A program made the translations under genes and the position numbers. Of a stretch of DNA of 64,000 bases, positions 24,512 through 34,950 are shown piece after piece. Every line of letters starts with the position of its first letter. Positions within the stretch are counted from its first letter, which is position 1. The notes beneath the pieces are model-generated. The model worked only from the letters and a program-made list of their open reading frames with translations. It was not told the DNA's origin and made no database searches. Source of the DNA: Megamerina dolium (Eukaryota > Arthropoda > Insecta > Diptera > Megamerinidae); NCBI GenBank assembly GCA_963854835.1, contig OY978525.1:100581388-100645387 (forward strand), read 5' to 3'.

Positions 24512-24771
24512 ACGCGGGTAGAGCACGTTGCATTCCAACCGGGTTCTGGGACCCATAGACCAGCAGAGTTTTAAGATGGGCCTCGATCCTCACCAAGGGT
24601 GGGTAGTGCTGCCATTTCCGTACCCCCAATTGGTGCCGTAGAGCTAGAGGTCGTTTGTCTCTAGTCCTGCGGGGCGCTTATCAATGCTTAATTTGATACG
24701 CTGTGCTTTGAGCGCCATGATATAAACCTTCTAGGAGGGAACTCACGTTAAACCTCTACCTTCTTCTTCTT
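24512..24771 (+). mobile_element. Nested retroposon with TTC tail and target duplication
   Basis: A 260-bp segment much richer in G and C than its surroundings, inserted in the tail of the SINE. It is flanked on both sides by the 15-mer CTAACCTAACCTAGG (24497-24511 and 24772-24786), which reads as a target-site duplication. It ends in a TTC repeat (24760-24771). Near its start GGTAGAGCA is followed about 20 bases later by GGGTTCTGGGACCC, loosely resembling tRNA D-arm and box B sequence, so a SINE origin is possible. No long open frame. The duplication could partly reflect the repetitive tail, which lowers confidence. Confidence 0.55.
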
Positions 24772-25034
24772 CTAACCTAACCTAGGGACTTATTTAAAAT
24801 AGAAAAGTATGAAAATTTATATGGTTATTTTACAGATATTGATGTGGGAGTAATATTAGCTGCAGTAAAAGGAAATCCACTACTTTTCCAACAAATGGCT
24901 TTAGTAATCTGTATCTCGCGTTGTATAAGTGCGATCGGGTGTTAGAAAGATGGCGTTAGTAAGATAGGATTTCGCACTAAATAAACTTTTCAGGCGGTTT
25001 TGTGATTGCTAGACTCAGTATTGTTTGAGCACGC

Positions 25035-26115
25035 GTCAAAGATAAAGAGAGTAAAGAGAAAATACGCCATATTTTACAGTTCGATAAAGGCGAAAATGCA
25101 AGCGGGACGGCTGAAAATGTGAATAGTGTTTATGGTCCTCATACTTTAACAGCCAATCATGTGTAATTTTCGTTTCGTCGATTCCGTTCCGGTAATTCTA
25201 ATTTCAAAGATGCACCACGCTCTGGAAGATCAATTATCGAAAATATCGATAAAATAGTGGAAATCGTCAAGTTTTACCGTCATGTAAGCGCTGTTTCTAT
25301 TGCCCAGGAGCTAAACCATTGCACAAAAAACCGTTTGAAACCACTTAAATAAGGCTGAAACAAAAAGAAAAATTGATGAATTGATGATTGAAAAAGATGT
25401 ATGGGTGCCACTCGGGTTAATGCAAAAAAACCCCACTGACCGAACTTCAATCTGCGAATCGCTGCTGAATCGCAACAAAATCGATCCATTTCTGAAGCGA
25501 ATGGGTACTGGTGATGAAAAGTGGGTCACTTACGATATAAGTGGCTTGGCCGGCGTAAACGGTGGCCAAGCCAGGACTGACGGTCAGGAAGGTTTTGTTA
25601 TGTGTTTGGTGGGAGTGGCAGGGAATCATCTGCTATAAGCTACTCCCCTACTGCCGAACTCTTAATTCGGACCTTTACTGTCCACAATTGGACCGTCTGA
25701 AGGAAGCAATCGCCCAGAAGCGGCAAGCTTTGGTCAATAGGAGAAGAATTGTGTTCCATCAGGACAACGCCAGGCCACACACATCAATAGTGACTCGCCA
25801 GAAGCTCCAGGAGCTTGGTTGGGAGATTCTTATGCATCCACCTTATAGTCCGGACCTGGCACCAAGTGATTACTACCTGTTCCTGTGTATGGCGAATGAT
25901 TTTGCTGATGAAAAATTAGCCTCAAGAGAAGGTTGTGAAAATCGACTGTCCCAGTATTTTGCCAATAGGGACGAGGGTATTATGAAATTACCTTCAAAAT
26001 GGCAACAAGTTATCGAACAAAACGGTGCATATTTGACCTAAATCGGATCATTCTAACTATGCTAAATAAAACATTCACTTTAATGCAAAAATAATGGATT
26101 TCGTTTTACTAGACC
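25035..26115 (+). pseudogene. mariner transposase (DD34D), disrupted
   Basis: Mariner-family cut-and-paste transposase on the plus strand. The N-terminal part has KEKIRHILQFDKGENASG, a stop near 25163, then RFRSGNSNFKDAPRSGRSII. The first catalytic Asp is in RMGTGDEKWVTYD (about 25499-25536), the second in FHQDNARPHTS (25757 onwards) and the third in YSPDLAPSDYYLF, with exactly 34 residues between the last two. The frame changes near 25540-25560, where a few codons are missing, and from 25562 the C-terminal 159 residues are continuous to the stop at 26039-26041. The right end GGATTTCGTTTTACTAGACC (26097-26116) matches the copy ending at 17228. The left end is not resolved. Non-functional because of stops and frame changes. 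Confidence 0.9.
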
Positions 26116-26119
26116 TTAT

Positions 26120-29100
26120 ATGAGTTGCAACACAATTTATCAAGGTCAAATTTTTAACTTCTCTGATAAAATATCTCGATTTCGAGACATTAAAGTATAA
26201 AAGTGGCGTGACTGAATAAATGACATATATTTTACTTTTCTCACAATTCAAAAGGAATACACTCATGCCTCGCTATATGGCCAATTTTAATATGTCATTT
26301 CGATATAAGAGCCTTTTAATTAAGGGACTTTTTCGATTTACGGCCTACAATGTTATGTTATATGGCCCCATATGGTGTACTGCATAAATGTAGAATAAAT
26401 TGATGCTGAAAATAATTGATTTGTTATGCGGCTTCTCGTTTTATATACGCCTTATATCGAGATATTTTTGTTAAGGTCTCTTAGATCAATAAGGAAATTG
26501 CATACAATATTTTGTGAAGATCGATTTGAGACTTGTCAAAATATAGTATTGGACGTAAGGGAAAATCGTGGCTGAAGAGATGACGCCTATTCTATTGAAC
26601 TCCTACATCAGAGTTTTATCAAGTTTCAATAACATTGGTGAGACTTTTTAAGAGATATTATTGTACATTGTACATGAAAGATCTTATAAGAATGGACTGT
26701 CGAAATATTTTTATTTTCATAGAATCTGCTGTAAATAATTATGATGAATTATACACATCACTAGCTTACTCTCTCCCTTTCTCCAAATACATATAATAAA
26801 TACTTACGATGACAATGATGATTGCGAAGATCGTGCTGTTCTAAGACCATGCAGTTAATTGTAATAATTGGAAAAACAATAATTACTAAAACAAAAATGA
26901 TAACAATACGTAAATATTATATCATCATATCATGAACAACCTTCTCATACGATTAACAATATTTAATTTGAGCGATTAAAAGTCATACGCTTAATTGTTG
27001 GTAATTAAAAAAATATTAAATGTCATCATTGGGTCGGCCCAACCCATAAGGCTCATATAAATAGTTGGATGATTTTTTTTATGACCACACTTATATCTCA
27101 AAAGCTTTTTATTTCATCTTCATTAATTATTCCGTTTTTAATGCTTTACTCATATAATACACCGTTGCCTGCTGTGCTTATTTGCGCTTCCATAAAAGCA
27201 CATATCAATTTAATGGTACTCATACTCGTATAATAATTATAATTTAATGTTTCAACAATAATTAAATTGAAATTTTATATTATTTCTTTACATGGAATCA
27301 ATGAAAAATTATTTGACTTTAATTTTATTTATTATAAATTCCATGTGAAACTCAATGCAAAGGAAAAACTTTACATTAATTCATATGGAGAAAAATTTTC
27401 ATATGAAATAAGTTATTAACTTTCTTATAGGAGTGTGTATGTGTACATGTATAGTGTATATTTGAGATTGATAACATCTTCATTTTTGCATAACTTAAAT
27501 ACCAGCATTCTTTTGAAGTAAGTTTTTCGCTTGGCAAAGTTTGCGAATACTTGAAAATTGACAAAAGGAAATTTATTGTTAATTGGATTGGGATATATTC
27601 TTAATTCTAAAAAATACATGAATAATCGAAATTAATTGACAAATAAAATTTGACAACAATTTCATAAAAAAATATGATAAATAGACGATTTCGAACATAA
27701 AAATTGAGAGGCTCTCAGTTAAAAATAAAAAAAAATATAAAATTATGTTCCAACGAGGGTTTTGATTTACATTTTAATAGTCGGTTTTCAAATTTAGCAT
27801 CTCCAAAAGCATCTTAATATTATAGAATGCATTGACAATTGTCTTTCGTAAAAAATTTATATTTATTTTACGAATTAGAAGACATGAGTTAATTCTTTGA
27901 AATAGTAATGCAAAGAATATCTGTCTTGGTGAGGCGAAAACTCGAAAAATTCTAACCAATCCAACTCATTCTACCATCTCCTATATACTATATGTATGTG
28001 TATGTATAAAAGTAATTGAAGCAATTTGATATACTAAAGAATTTTTTAATTGTCATCATTACCCCATATTTATTCACTAACTCATTCGTTCAGTTCACTC
28101 ACTCATACATTTATTTATTTATTCATTCATTTCATTTCTTCACCCATATGTATGTACGTAATATGTATATTTACTCTCTTTCTGACTTGCATATGCTTAC
28201 ATCTGTTCGCCTCAACAATTTACACTTTCATACTAGTACTCCATTATATCAACACTCATCTTTATATAGACACACACACACAGACACACACACACACATA
28301 TTCTCTATATGAATTGTGTGTGACGTCATCTGTATGTATATATGTGTTGGTATATGTATTTATGTGCATTGCTAGTTTCATTGCATACCGCAATTTGCCA
28401 AGTGTTGTGTGCTATTTTTAAATGTCCTTGTACATTCACATATACATATACATATATATATATTATTTTATTTATAGCCTTTGGCAATAAATGCACATAT
28501 ATGTATGTATACATATATACATACAATGGCATACCCCACATATATATATATACAATTTTATATATACGCACATATAAATACAATTTGTGCAAAGTGCAAA
28601 AGACAAAAGACAAGAAGTAGCGAAAATTGCATTAAAATGTAGCTTGAATTTTTCTCAACTCGACTACAAATATTCGCATAAAAATATATACAATATGTAC
28701 ATACACATACATATAAGAATATGAATATTATACATAGTATGAGTACTAAATATAATATGGTAAAAAAAATTTGCTGACAGTCACAGTCACACATCTGAAT
28801 ATGACTGCAAAATGCTACTGTTGATTGTGAGACACAATGACAACACACAGAGCACACATAAACAGAAAATATGTTACTTATACCATAGCAATAGAGAAAT
28901 GTCATCGTCAAAATGACATGTACTTCTACATACAGGGTCTTCCTCTTTAAAGGCAACAATCTCAAAGATAATCGATTTTTTTGATGATTTGTTTCAATGA
29001 AAATAAAATTTATTATCATCCGTATTAAAAGATGATATTTCAAAAATTATAAATACTATTTTTTATAAATACAATATCAATAAATTTTATTCTTTAAAAT

Positions 29101-30392
29101 GTTCTCGAAAAAATTTTTAAAGCTGCATATAATGGGAGCACTATGGTATTGGTTACTTCAAACAATTATTTATAAAAGCGTCATGAACATCTGAAGAATT
29201 CATTATGAATTGCTAAAATCCCTGTAAATGCATATGCATATGTATATGTAATATATTAGTACTTAAGCATTAAACTTGTCATTTGCAATTGTTGCCATTT
29301 TTGAGCAAATTTTAATTTGTTGTACAGTAAAAAATGTGACAAATTTTTTTGTTGAATATGATATATGCAGGTATTTGCTACAAATTTCATAATTGAAATA
29401 TTATATGTGCAATTTTCTATTTTTTAGGCGAAATATAAATTCTATTCAGTGTTAGAATCTGAGTTGACCGCTTATGACTACGTGAATTCAATGCAAATGA
29501 TTTATGTTAAATGAATTAATGTTGCAAATATTTTGCAATAAAAACGAAATTTAATTATTTCAGTATTGATGCAAAATAGTGATACAAAGCAGAGAAAGAA
29601 ATTAAAAAATTTATTTGAAAAAAATATCGACATAAAATTGCAATATTTTATGTACCAAAGCTCGGATTTTTAGACCATTTGTGAACATTCTTTTTTTATA
29701 GTTTAATAGCTATAAATAATAGACATAATAGTCAAACGTTAATGTACTTAAGTAAAACCAAATGTAAGATTATTTCAAAAAAAATATATATGTAAAAATC
29801 CCCATCATTACTTCCAACATTTTTTATAAAAGTTATGACACTATAGGCTGCGAAAAATCTTTTGTAGAGTGCTTCTCCTCCAGTAATATTGCCCTTTCGC
29901 CTCATTCTGTCACTCAGTTTTTCACTTTTCAATGGATTTTATTCGAATTTTTACTCTTATCTTATTTTCTCTCATTTTTGATTGTTGCCTATAAACAATT
30001 AATGATGTCATGTTGCACACAATGACCTTTCTAATTTCACTCTTATTTTATTTAAAACTCCTTCTACATATTTACTTTCAACTTATTAATCTCATAAGAG
30101 AAACAATGTGTTGATGTCACTAATCAACATTTGAATATTTGTTGCACAAAAATGAAATCAACATGTTGTTGACAAGAAATTGTTTATATACATGTGTATA
30201 TACGAGCTTAATGTTTATGTATCAAAAAATGTGTGGTAATATTAGCTAAAGGTAATTTTGTTGTGTAATATTTATGAAAAAAAATTACGAACATTTGCCA
30301 TAAACATAATATTCAAAATATATTTTTATGCCTATATGTTTCAACTCAATACAGTTTTTAATTGATAAATAAATTGTATACAAATTGTATGC
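26120..30392. other. Gene-free AT-rich stretch with CA tracts
   Basis: More than 4 kb with no transposase, reverse transcriptase or SINE trace. It contains a CA-rich tract at 28269-28299, dense alternating ATATGTA motifs around 28140-28600 and A/T homopolymers. Open frames at 28016-28613 are Tyr/His/Ile-rich translations of this simple sequence on both strands. The 161-residue minus frame at 28558-29043 is hydrophobic and Cys-rich but overlaps the same simple sequence and resembles no family I know, so I do not call it a gene. Confidence 0.5.
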
Positions 30393-30403
30393 ATGTATAT
30401 ACA
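30393..30403. repeat. Left target-site duplication of Jockey-like LINE
   Basis: ATGTATATACA, repeated exactly at 34940-34950 after the poly-A tail. It marks the insertion and fixes the element start at about 30404. Confidence 0.85.
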
Positions 30404-30440
30404 GAATTTCGCGAAAGTCACCAATAAGAGTGGACGTCTT
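30404..30440 (+). promoter_or_regulatory. Candidate internal Pol II promoter of the LINE
   Basis: Insect Jockey/F/Doc/I-type LINEs are known to use TATA-less internal promoters with a downstream promoter element about 30 bases after the start. Here GTGGACGTC contains GGACGT at 30432-30437, which fits the consensus RGWYVT and lies +28 to +30 from the element's first bases, depending on the exact first base. No TATA box is needed within the element. Position and match are seen; function is inferred. Confidence 0.45.
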
Positions 30441-30517
30441 TCTTTTGATTTTTAGAAAAAAAAAAAAAAAAAAAAAACAAATAAAATAATATCGTTTGCA
30501 AACAATTTGTTTATAAT

Positions 30518-32131
30518 ATGAGTGTTCAGCGCTCTCCTCCCCGGCAACGGCAATCGCCTATTAATGTGTGTGTAAACAATAATTTGCAATCACCCGCGCA
30601 AACCCCCGCGATAAGTGCATTATCAAATAAAACAGTTGATACACACTACACAAGTGAAAGTAACAGTGCAAATCTTTTGCCTGCACATATTAAAAATTCA
30701 TCAAATTTTGCAACAACAATAAATACAGACAAAAAAAATAATTTGTTCTATCGTGATATACTATCTCCCTCTATACCGTGGAGTGTACAATGTGCTTCTC
30801 CTGCTGTAACACCAACAGCTACAACATCAAAGCAATCAAATAACGGCACTTCTACTGAAGTGCATGACCCAGTAGTTAAAGCAACTAGTGCGATGACTAA
30901 TAAAGAACCAGTTGCTGTTCAAACTGGTATTGATCGCTACATTACTGTAGTAAAGCGAAAGAGAAGTCCGCAAAATTCAAAACAAATGAATTCAACAAAA
31001 ATTCAAAAACAGAACACTGTCCCTATTAGTTCGGAAAATAGATACGCTCTGCTTTCAGGTGATGAAAGTGACGAAAATATTATCTCCAAGAAAAATTTCA
31101 AACCCCCACCCATTTTCTTGAGAGAACGCAACTCAGATAAGTTGATTTCTAGAATTACAAGTCTTATAGGACCAAAGAATTTCCATGTTGTTCCTATTCG
31201 CAAAGGCCAAATTGAGGAAACCAAAGTGCAAATCTACAGCGAAACTCATTATCGCAAAGTAATAGCGGAATTTGATGCTGTAAAAAAGAATTACTACACA
31301 TATCAGCTAAAAAGTAGTAAGGGCTTAATCGTTGTACTCAAAGGCGTCGAACCCAACGTTGATATTAACGAAATCAAACTTGCCCTTCAGGAAGAAGGGT
31401 TTCAAGCCAAAACAGTATTCAACATTCTCAACAAGAGCAATATACCTCAACCGTTATATCGTATTGAGCTTCAGCCTGAAACAAAACCCCTAAAAAAAGG
31501 TGAGGTACACCCCATATATAAAATTCGATATTTATTGCATCGCAAAATCACAATCGAAGAACCCCATAAGAGAACTGGACCTCCTCAGTGCAGCAACTGC
31601 CAAGAATATGGACATACTAAGACATATTGTACCCTGCCAGCTGTTTGTGTGATTTGTGGAGATCTCCATAAATCAAACATATGCCCAAAATCTAAAGACG
31701 ATGCTAGCATGAAAAAATGCAGCAATTGTGGAGGTAATCACACTGCAAATTATAGAGGTTGCCCAGTATATGCAACCCTAAAGCTAAATTTCTCCGCTAA
31801 CAATCAACCTCTAAAACCAGTTGAGCAAACTCAGATAGCCAACTCAAGTAAGAGACAAAATATTGATGCAACACAATTCTTCTCTGCAATCCCAAACAAG
31901 AATCAAACCAATTCATACGCTAGCGTGTTAAAACAAAACCTACACCAACAAAGTAACGTAAATAATGAGCAGAAACACTCACTGCCAACCCAACAGCCAA
32001 GTACTCTTGAACATTTGCTTCAAACATTAATTCAGAATATGAACCAATTCATGAACTCAATGCAAACAATGATGCAAGAAATGATGAAAAATCAATCGAT
32101 GTTACTCCAAACATTGCTATCCAGACCATGA
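30518..32131 (+). CDS. LINE ORF1, Gag-like nucleic-acid-binding protein
   Basis: A 537-residue RNA-binding protein expected to package the element's RNA into a ribonucleoprotein. The first 200 residues are Ser/Thr/Asn/Gln-rich and probably disordered. Residues about 200-345 form the conserved central region seen upstream of the zinc knuckles in Jockey-type Gag proteins. Three CCHC knuckles follow: CSNCQEYGHTKTYC at 358 (CX2CX4HX4C), CVICGDLHKSNIC at 377 (CX2CX3HX4C) and CSNCGGNHTANYRGC at 401 (CX2CX3HX6C). This triple pattern is characteristic of Jockey-clade ORF1. The C-terminal tail is Gln/Met/Asn-rich (residues 490-535). The ATG at 30518 is the first in the frame after the leader. The stop overlaps the ORF2 start as ATGA, suggesting coupled reinitiation of translation (inference). 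Confidence 0.95.
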   Translation: MSVQRSPPRQRQSPINVCVNNNLQSPAQTPAISALSNKTVDTHYTSESNSANLLPAHIKNSSNFATTINTDKKNNLFYRDILSPSIPWSVQCASPAVTPTATTSKQSNNGTSTEVHDPVVKATSAMTNKEPVAVQTGIDRYITVVKRKRSPQNSKQMNSTKIQKQNTVPISSENRYALLSGDESDENIISKKNFKPPPIFLRERNSDKLISRITSLIGPKNFHVVPIRKGQIEETKVQIYSETHYRKVIAEFDAVKKNYYTYQLKSSKGLIVVLKGVEPNVDINEIKLALQEEGFQAKTVFNILNKSNIPQPLYRIELQPETKPLKKGEVHPIYKIRYLLHRKITIEEPHKRTGPPQCSNCQEYGHTKTYCTLPAVCVICGDLHKSNICPKSKDDASMKKCSNCGGNHTANYRGCPVYATLKLNFSANNQPLKPVEQTQIANSSKRQNIDATQFFSAIPNKNQTNSYASVLKQNLHQQSNVNNEQKHSLPTQQPSTLEHLLQTLIQNMNQFMNSMQTMMQEMMKNQSMLLQTLLSRP

Positions 32132-34776
32132 GTTGTCTCAAGATATGCCACTGGAACGCCAACGGCTTAAGCCAGCACCGTTTGGAGCTAATTCAATTCC
32201 TTGAATCCAACCAGATCGACATAATGATGATATCTGAGACCCATTTCACTGACAAAAATTGCTACCAAATACCATATTACAAACTGTACACTACAAACCA
32301 TCCGCATGGTAAGGCACGCGGTGGAACTGCCATATTGATAAAAAGCAGAATAAAACATCATGTTCTCGAAGATTTCAGTAGCGTCTACTTGCAAGCAACA
32401 TCTATATGTCTGGAAGAATACATCTCTAAGCTAGTAATATCTGCGATATACTGTCCCCCAAGATACAGTATTACCGAACAGCAATATAAAGAATTTTTCT
32501 CAACTCTTGGTAGCAAATTCTTGGTTGCTGGCGATTTCAACGCCAAACACACTCACTGGGGCTCCCGCTTAATAACTCCAAAAGGCAGAAGACTATGTTC
32601 AATCATCACTAACCATGGCTACGATGTTATTTCGAATGGTCAACCGACATATTGGCCGACGGACAAGAGGAAAATACCCGATCTCATAGACTTTGGAGTC
32701 GCCAAAGGTTTGCAGATGGAAAATATCTCCACAGAGTGTAATTATGATCTATCATCTGACCACTCACCCACGGTAATATCTATAAAATCACCAAGCCCCC
32801 AAGGCAATTGCGTTAGAAAGAAAATAGACTGGTTAAAATTCAAGAAATATATAAATTCCCATCTTCCTCTAAGTACTGTATTAAGAAATGGACACGATGT
32901 AGACTCAGCACTCGAAAAATTCAACCAGCTACTCTCATTAGCTCTCAGCTCAGCCACCTGCACTAAGGTATGCAAGCAATCAAAATATAGCCAATACACA
33001 CCAGCAGACATTGAATTGCTAGTAAGACAGAAAAGAAGACTCCGAAGACAATGGCAAGAATTCAGATCACCGAATCTGAAAACACAGCTACAGCACTGCA
33101 CTCGAAAGTTAAAGCAAGCCTTGAAAAATAAAAACAACAAAGAGTTAGAAGAGCACATAGCGAAATTAACACCTGGTGAAGCGTCAGACTACTCTTTGTG
33201 GAAATCAGCAAAAAAATCAAATCGGCCAATTCTCACTGATTCCCCCATCCGTTTGAGTGACGGTAATTGGGCTAGAAGCAACTGTGAGAAGGGTTTGGCT
33301 TTTGCAAACCACCTAAAAAGTGTGTTTACACCCAATCCACCTTCTTCACAGTCCTCATTACCAAAATTAACTTCTCAACCTTGCTCAATAACGCTCAAAA
33401 TTAAAAAAAAGGACATATTCAAAGCAATTTATAAAGATTTAAACCCAAAAAAATCACCTGGTCCAGATAAAATTACCGGTAAAATGATAAAAGAGCTACC
33501 TCCGGCTTCAGTAATTCATCTGATGCACATTTTCAATGCTATCCTTCGTATTAAACACTATCCCAAATGCTGGAAAACTTCAAAAATTATTATGATAGCA
33601 AAACCAGGAAAAGACCCTACAAAAGTTGCATCGTACAGACCTATCAGCCTCCTGCCTCTACTTTCTAAAGTATTCGAAAAGCTACTTGTCATGAATATAA
33701 CTCCATTTATTAATCTCAACCAACTGATTCCTCAACATCAGTTTGGATTTAGAAAACAGCACGGCACAATAGAACAAGTCCACCGCATTGTAACTCTGAT
33801 AAGGAACACTTTTGAAGAAAAAAAGTATTGCTCAGCTGTCTTTCTTGATATCACTCAAGCTTTCGATAAAGTATGGCACGATGGCCTTATTTACAAACTC
33901 AAACTATTACTGCCTGCAAATGTCTCCTCATTGCTTAGTAGCTACCTCACGAAAAGACAATTTCTCGTACATCACAAGGATTACACAACAAATCCATTGG
34001 ATATTCACGCTGGCGTTCCTCAAGGAAGCGTTTTGGGTCCCTTACTGTATCTCTTATACACTTCAGATATGCCCAACAATAACTATACATTCATATCGAC
34101 CTTTGCTGATGATACGGCAATATTGTGCTCTCGCTCTAACCCCATAGAAGCTACTAAACTCCTGCAGACTCATGTCGATTCTCTCGAAATCTGGCTAGCA
34201 AAATGGCGTATAAAAGTCAATGAATCAAAGAGCGTACATGTAACCTTCACGCTAAGGCTAGATACATGTCCCCCACTTAAAATTAATGGCCAATCAGTTC
34301 CACAATGTTCCTCAACAAAGTACTTGGGTATTCACCTCGACAGAAGGCTGACATGGAAAAATCATATAGAGGCAAAGAAAACTCAGATCAAGCTTAAAAT
34401 GAATCAGTTATGGTGGCTGTTACACAAAAGATCAAAGTTGAATCTTGAATACAAAGTGCTATTATATAAAGCAATCCTGAAACCAATCTGGACTTATGGT
34501 ATTCAGTTTTGGGGCACCGCATCTCCCTCTAATATCGAAAAATTGCAGCGAATACAATCCAAGTGTCTGCGAATTATTGTAAACGCGCCTTGGTATATGA
34601 GGAACGTTAACATCCATCGAGATTTAAATGTATCCACAATTTCTGAGGAAGTTGCAATGTACTGCAGAAGCTACATTCAAAAATTACACAATCATCCGAA
34701 TCCTCTTGCTAGGCAATTGTTGCTGAGCAAGGGGCATCGTCGATTAAAAAGAAAAGACACACTGAATATGCTGTAA
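32128..34776 (+). CDS. LINE ORF2, endonuclease and reverse transcriptase
   Basis: An 882-residue enzyme that nicks chromosomal DNA and copies the element RNA at the nick (target-primed reverse transcription). An APE-type endonuclease fills residues 1-225: WNANGL (9-14), the metal-binding Glu in ISETHF (E37), AGDFNAKHTHW near 134 and the catalytic SSDHSP near 213. The reverse transcriptase follows from about residue 430: KKSPGPDKITGKMIKEL, ASYRPISLLPLLSKVFEKL, QFGFRKQHGTIEQ, motif A LDITQAFDKVWHDGL (near 571-585), GVPQGSVLGPLLY, and the catalytic FADDTAILC at 659. The thumb segment is TKYLGIHLDRRLTWKNHI. There is no stop or frameshift and all catalytic residues I can recognise are present. No RNase H domain is seen, as usual for Jockey. 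The length fits the clade. Confidence 0.96.
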   Translation: MSCLKICHWNANGLSQHRLELIQFLESNQIDIMMISETHFTDKNCYQIPYYKLYTTNHPHGKARGGTAILIKSRIKHHVLEDFSSVYLQATSICLEEYISKLVISAIYCPPRYSITEQQYKEFFSTLGSKFLVAGDFNAKHTHWGSRLITPKGRRLCSIITNHGYDVISNGQPTYWPTDKRKIPDLIDFGVAKGLQMENISTECNYDLSSDHSPTVISIKSPSPQGNCVRKKIDWLKFKKYINSHLPLSTVLRNGHDVDSALEKFNQLLSLALSSATCTKVCKQSKYSQYTPADIELLVRQKRRLRRQWQEFRSPNLKTQLQHCTRKLKQALKNKNNKELEEHIAKLTPGEASDYSLWKSAKKSNRPILTDSPIRLSDGNWARSNCEKGLAFANHLKSVFTPNPPSSQSSLPKLTSQPCSITLKIKKKDIFKAIYKDLNPKKSPGPDKITGKMIKELPPASVIHLMHIFNAILRIKHYPKCWKTSKIIMIAKPGKDPTKVASYRPISLLPLLSKVFEKLLVMNITPFINLNQLIPQHQFGFRKQHGTIEQVHRIVTLIRNTFEEKKYCSAVFLDITQAFDKVWHDGLIYKLKLLLPANVSSLLSSYLTKRQFLVHHKDYTTNPLDIHAGVPQGSVLGPLLYLLYTSDMPNNNYTFISTFADDTAILCSRSNPIEATKLLQTHVDSLEIWLAKWRIKVNESKSVHVTFTLRLDTCPPLKINGQSVPQCSSTKYLGIHLDRRLTWKNHIEAKKTQIKLKMNQLWWLLHKRSKLNLEYKVLLYKAILKPIWTYGIQFWGTASPSNIEKLQRIQSKCLRIIVNAPWYMRNVNIHRDLNVSTISEEVAMYCRSYIQKLHNHPNPLARQLLLSKGHRRLKRKDTLNML

Positions 34777-34895
34777 AATTGCTACATCTCGCGACTCACC
34801 AAATTGTGATGGAACGTAGGGGATATCACATAGTTTTATTTAGTTTGTAAGATTTGAATACTTATTGTTAGTTTCTAAGTATTTAAGAAAGATTC

Positions 34896-34901
34896 AATAA
34901 A
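34896..34901 (+). terminator. Polyadenylation signal of the LINE
   Basis: AATAAA, about 15-20 bases before the poly-A tail that ends the element. Confidence 0.75.
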
Positions 34902-34939
34902 AAAAATAAGCTAACAAAAAAAAAAAAAAAAAAAAAAAA

Positions 34940-34950
34940 ATGTATATACA
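34940..34950. repeat. Right target-site duplication of Jockey-like LINE
   Basis: ATGTATATACA directly after the poly-A run, identical to 30393-30403. Confidence 0.85.

Larger units (their letters stand above)
30404..34939 (+). mobile_element. Complete Jockey-like LINE
   Basis: A 4.5-kb non-LTR retrotransposon with every expected part. There is a 114-base 5' leader, ORF1 (30518-32131), ORF2 (32128-34776) overlapping it by four bases as ATGA, and a short 3' leader with AATAAA at 34896-34901. A poly-A tail (about 34916-34940) follows, and an exact 11-bp target duplication lies on both sides. It is much less AT-rich than its surroundings. Both ORFs are uninterrupted, so this copy may be active or only recently silenced. 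Clade assignment to Jockey rests on the ORF1 zinc-knuckle pattern and the FADD reverse transcriptase. Confidence 0.95.

Noticed and set aside
28016..28620. Overlapping open frames of 90-120 residues on both strands
   Set aside because: They translate CA/TA-rich simple sequence into Tyr/His/Ile runs in several phases at once; no family resemblance.
28558..29043. 161-residue hydrophobic Cys-rich minus-strand frame
   Set aside because: It looks superficially like a membrane protein, but overlaps low-complexity AT-rich DNA, lacks any recognisable motif, and its hydrophobicity follows from T-rich codons.
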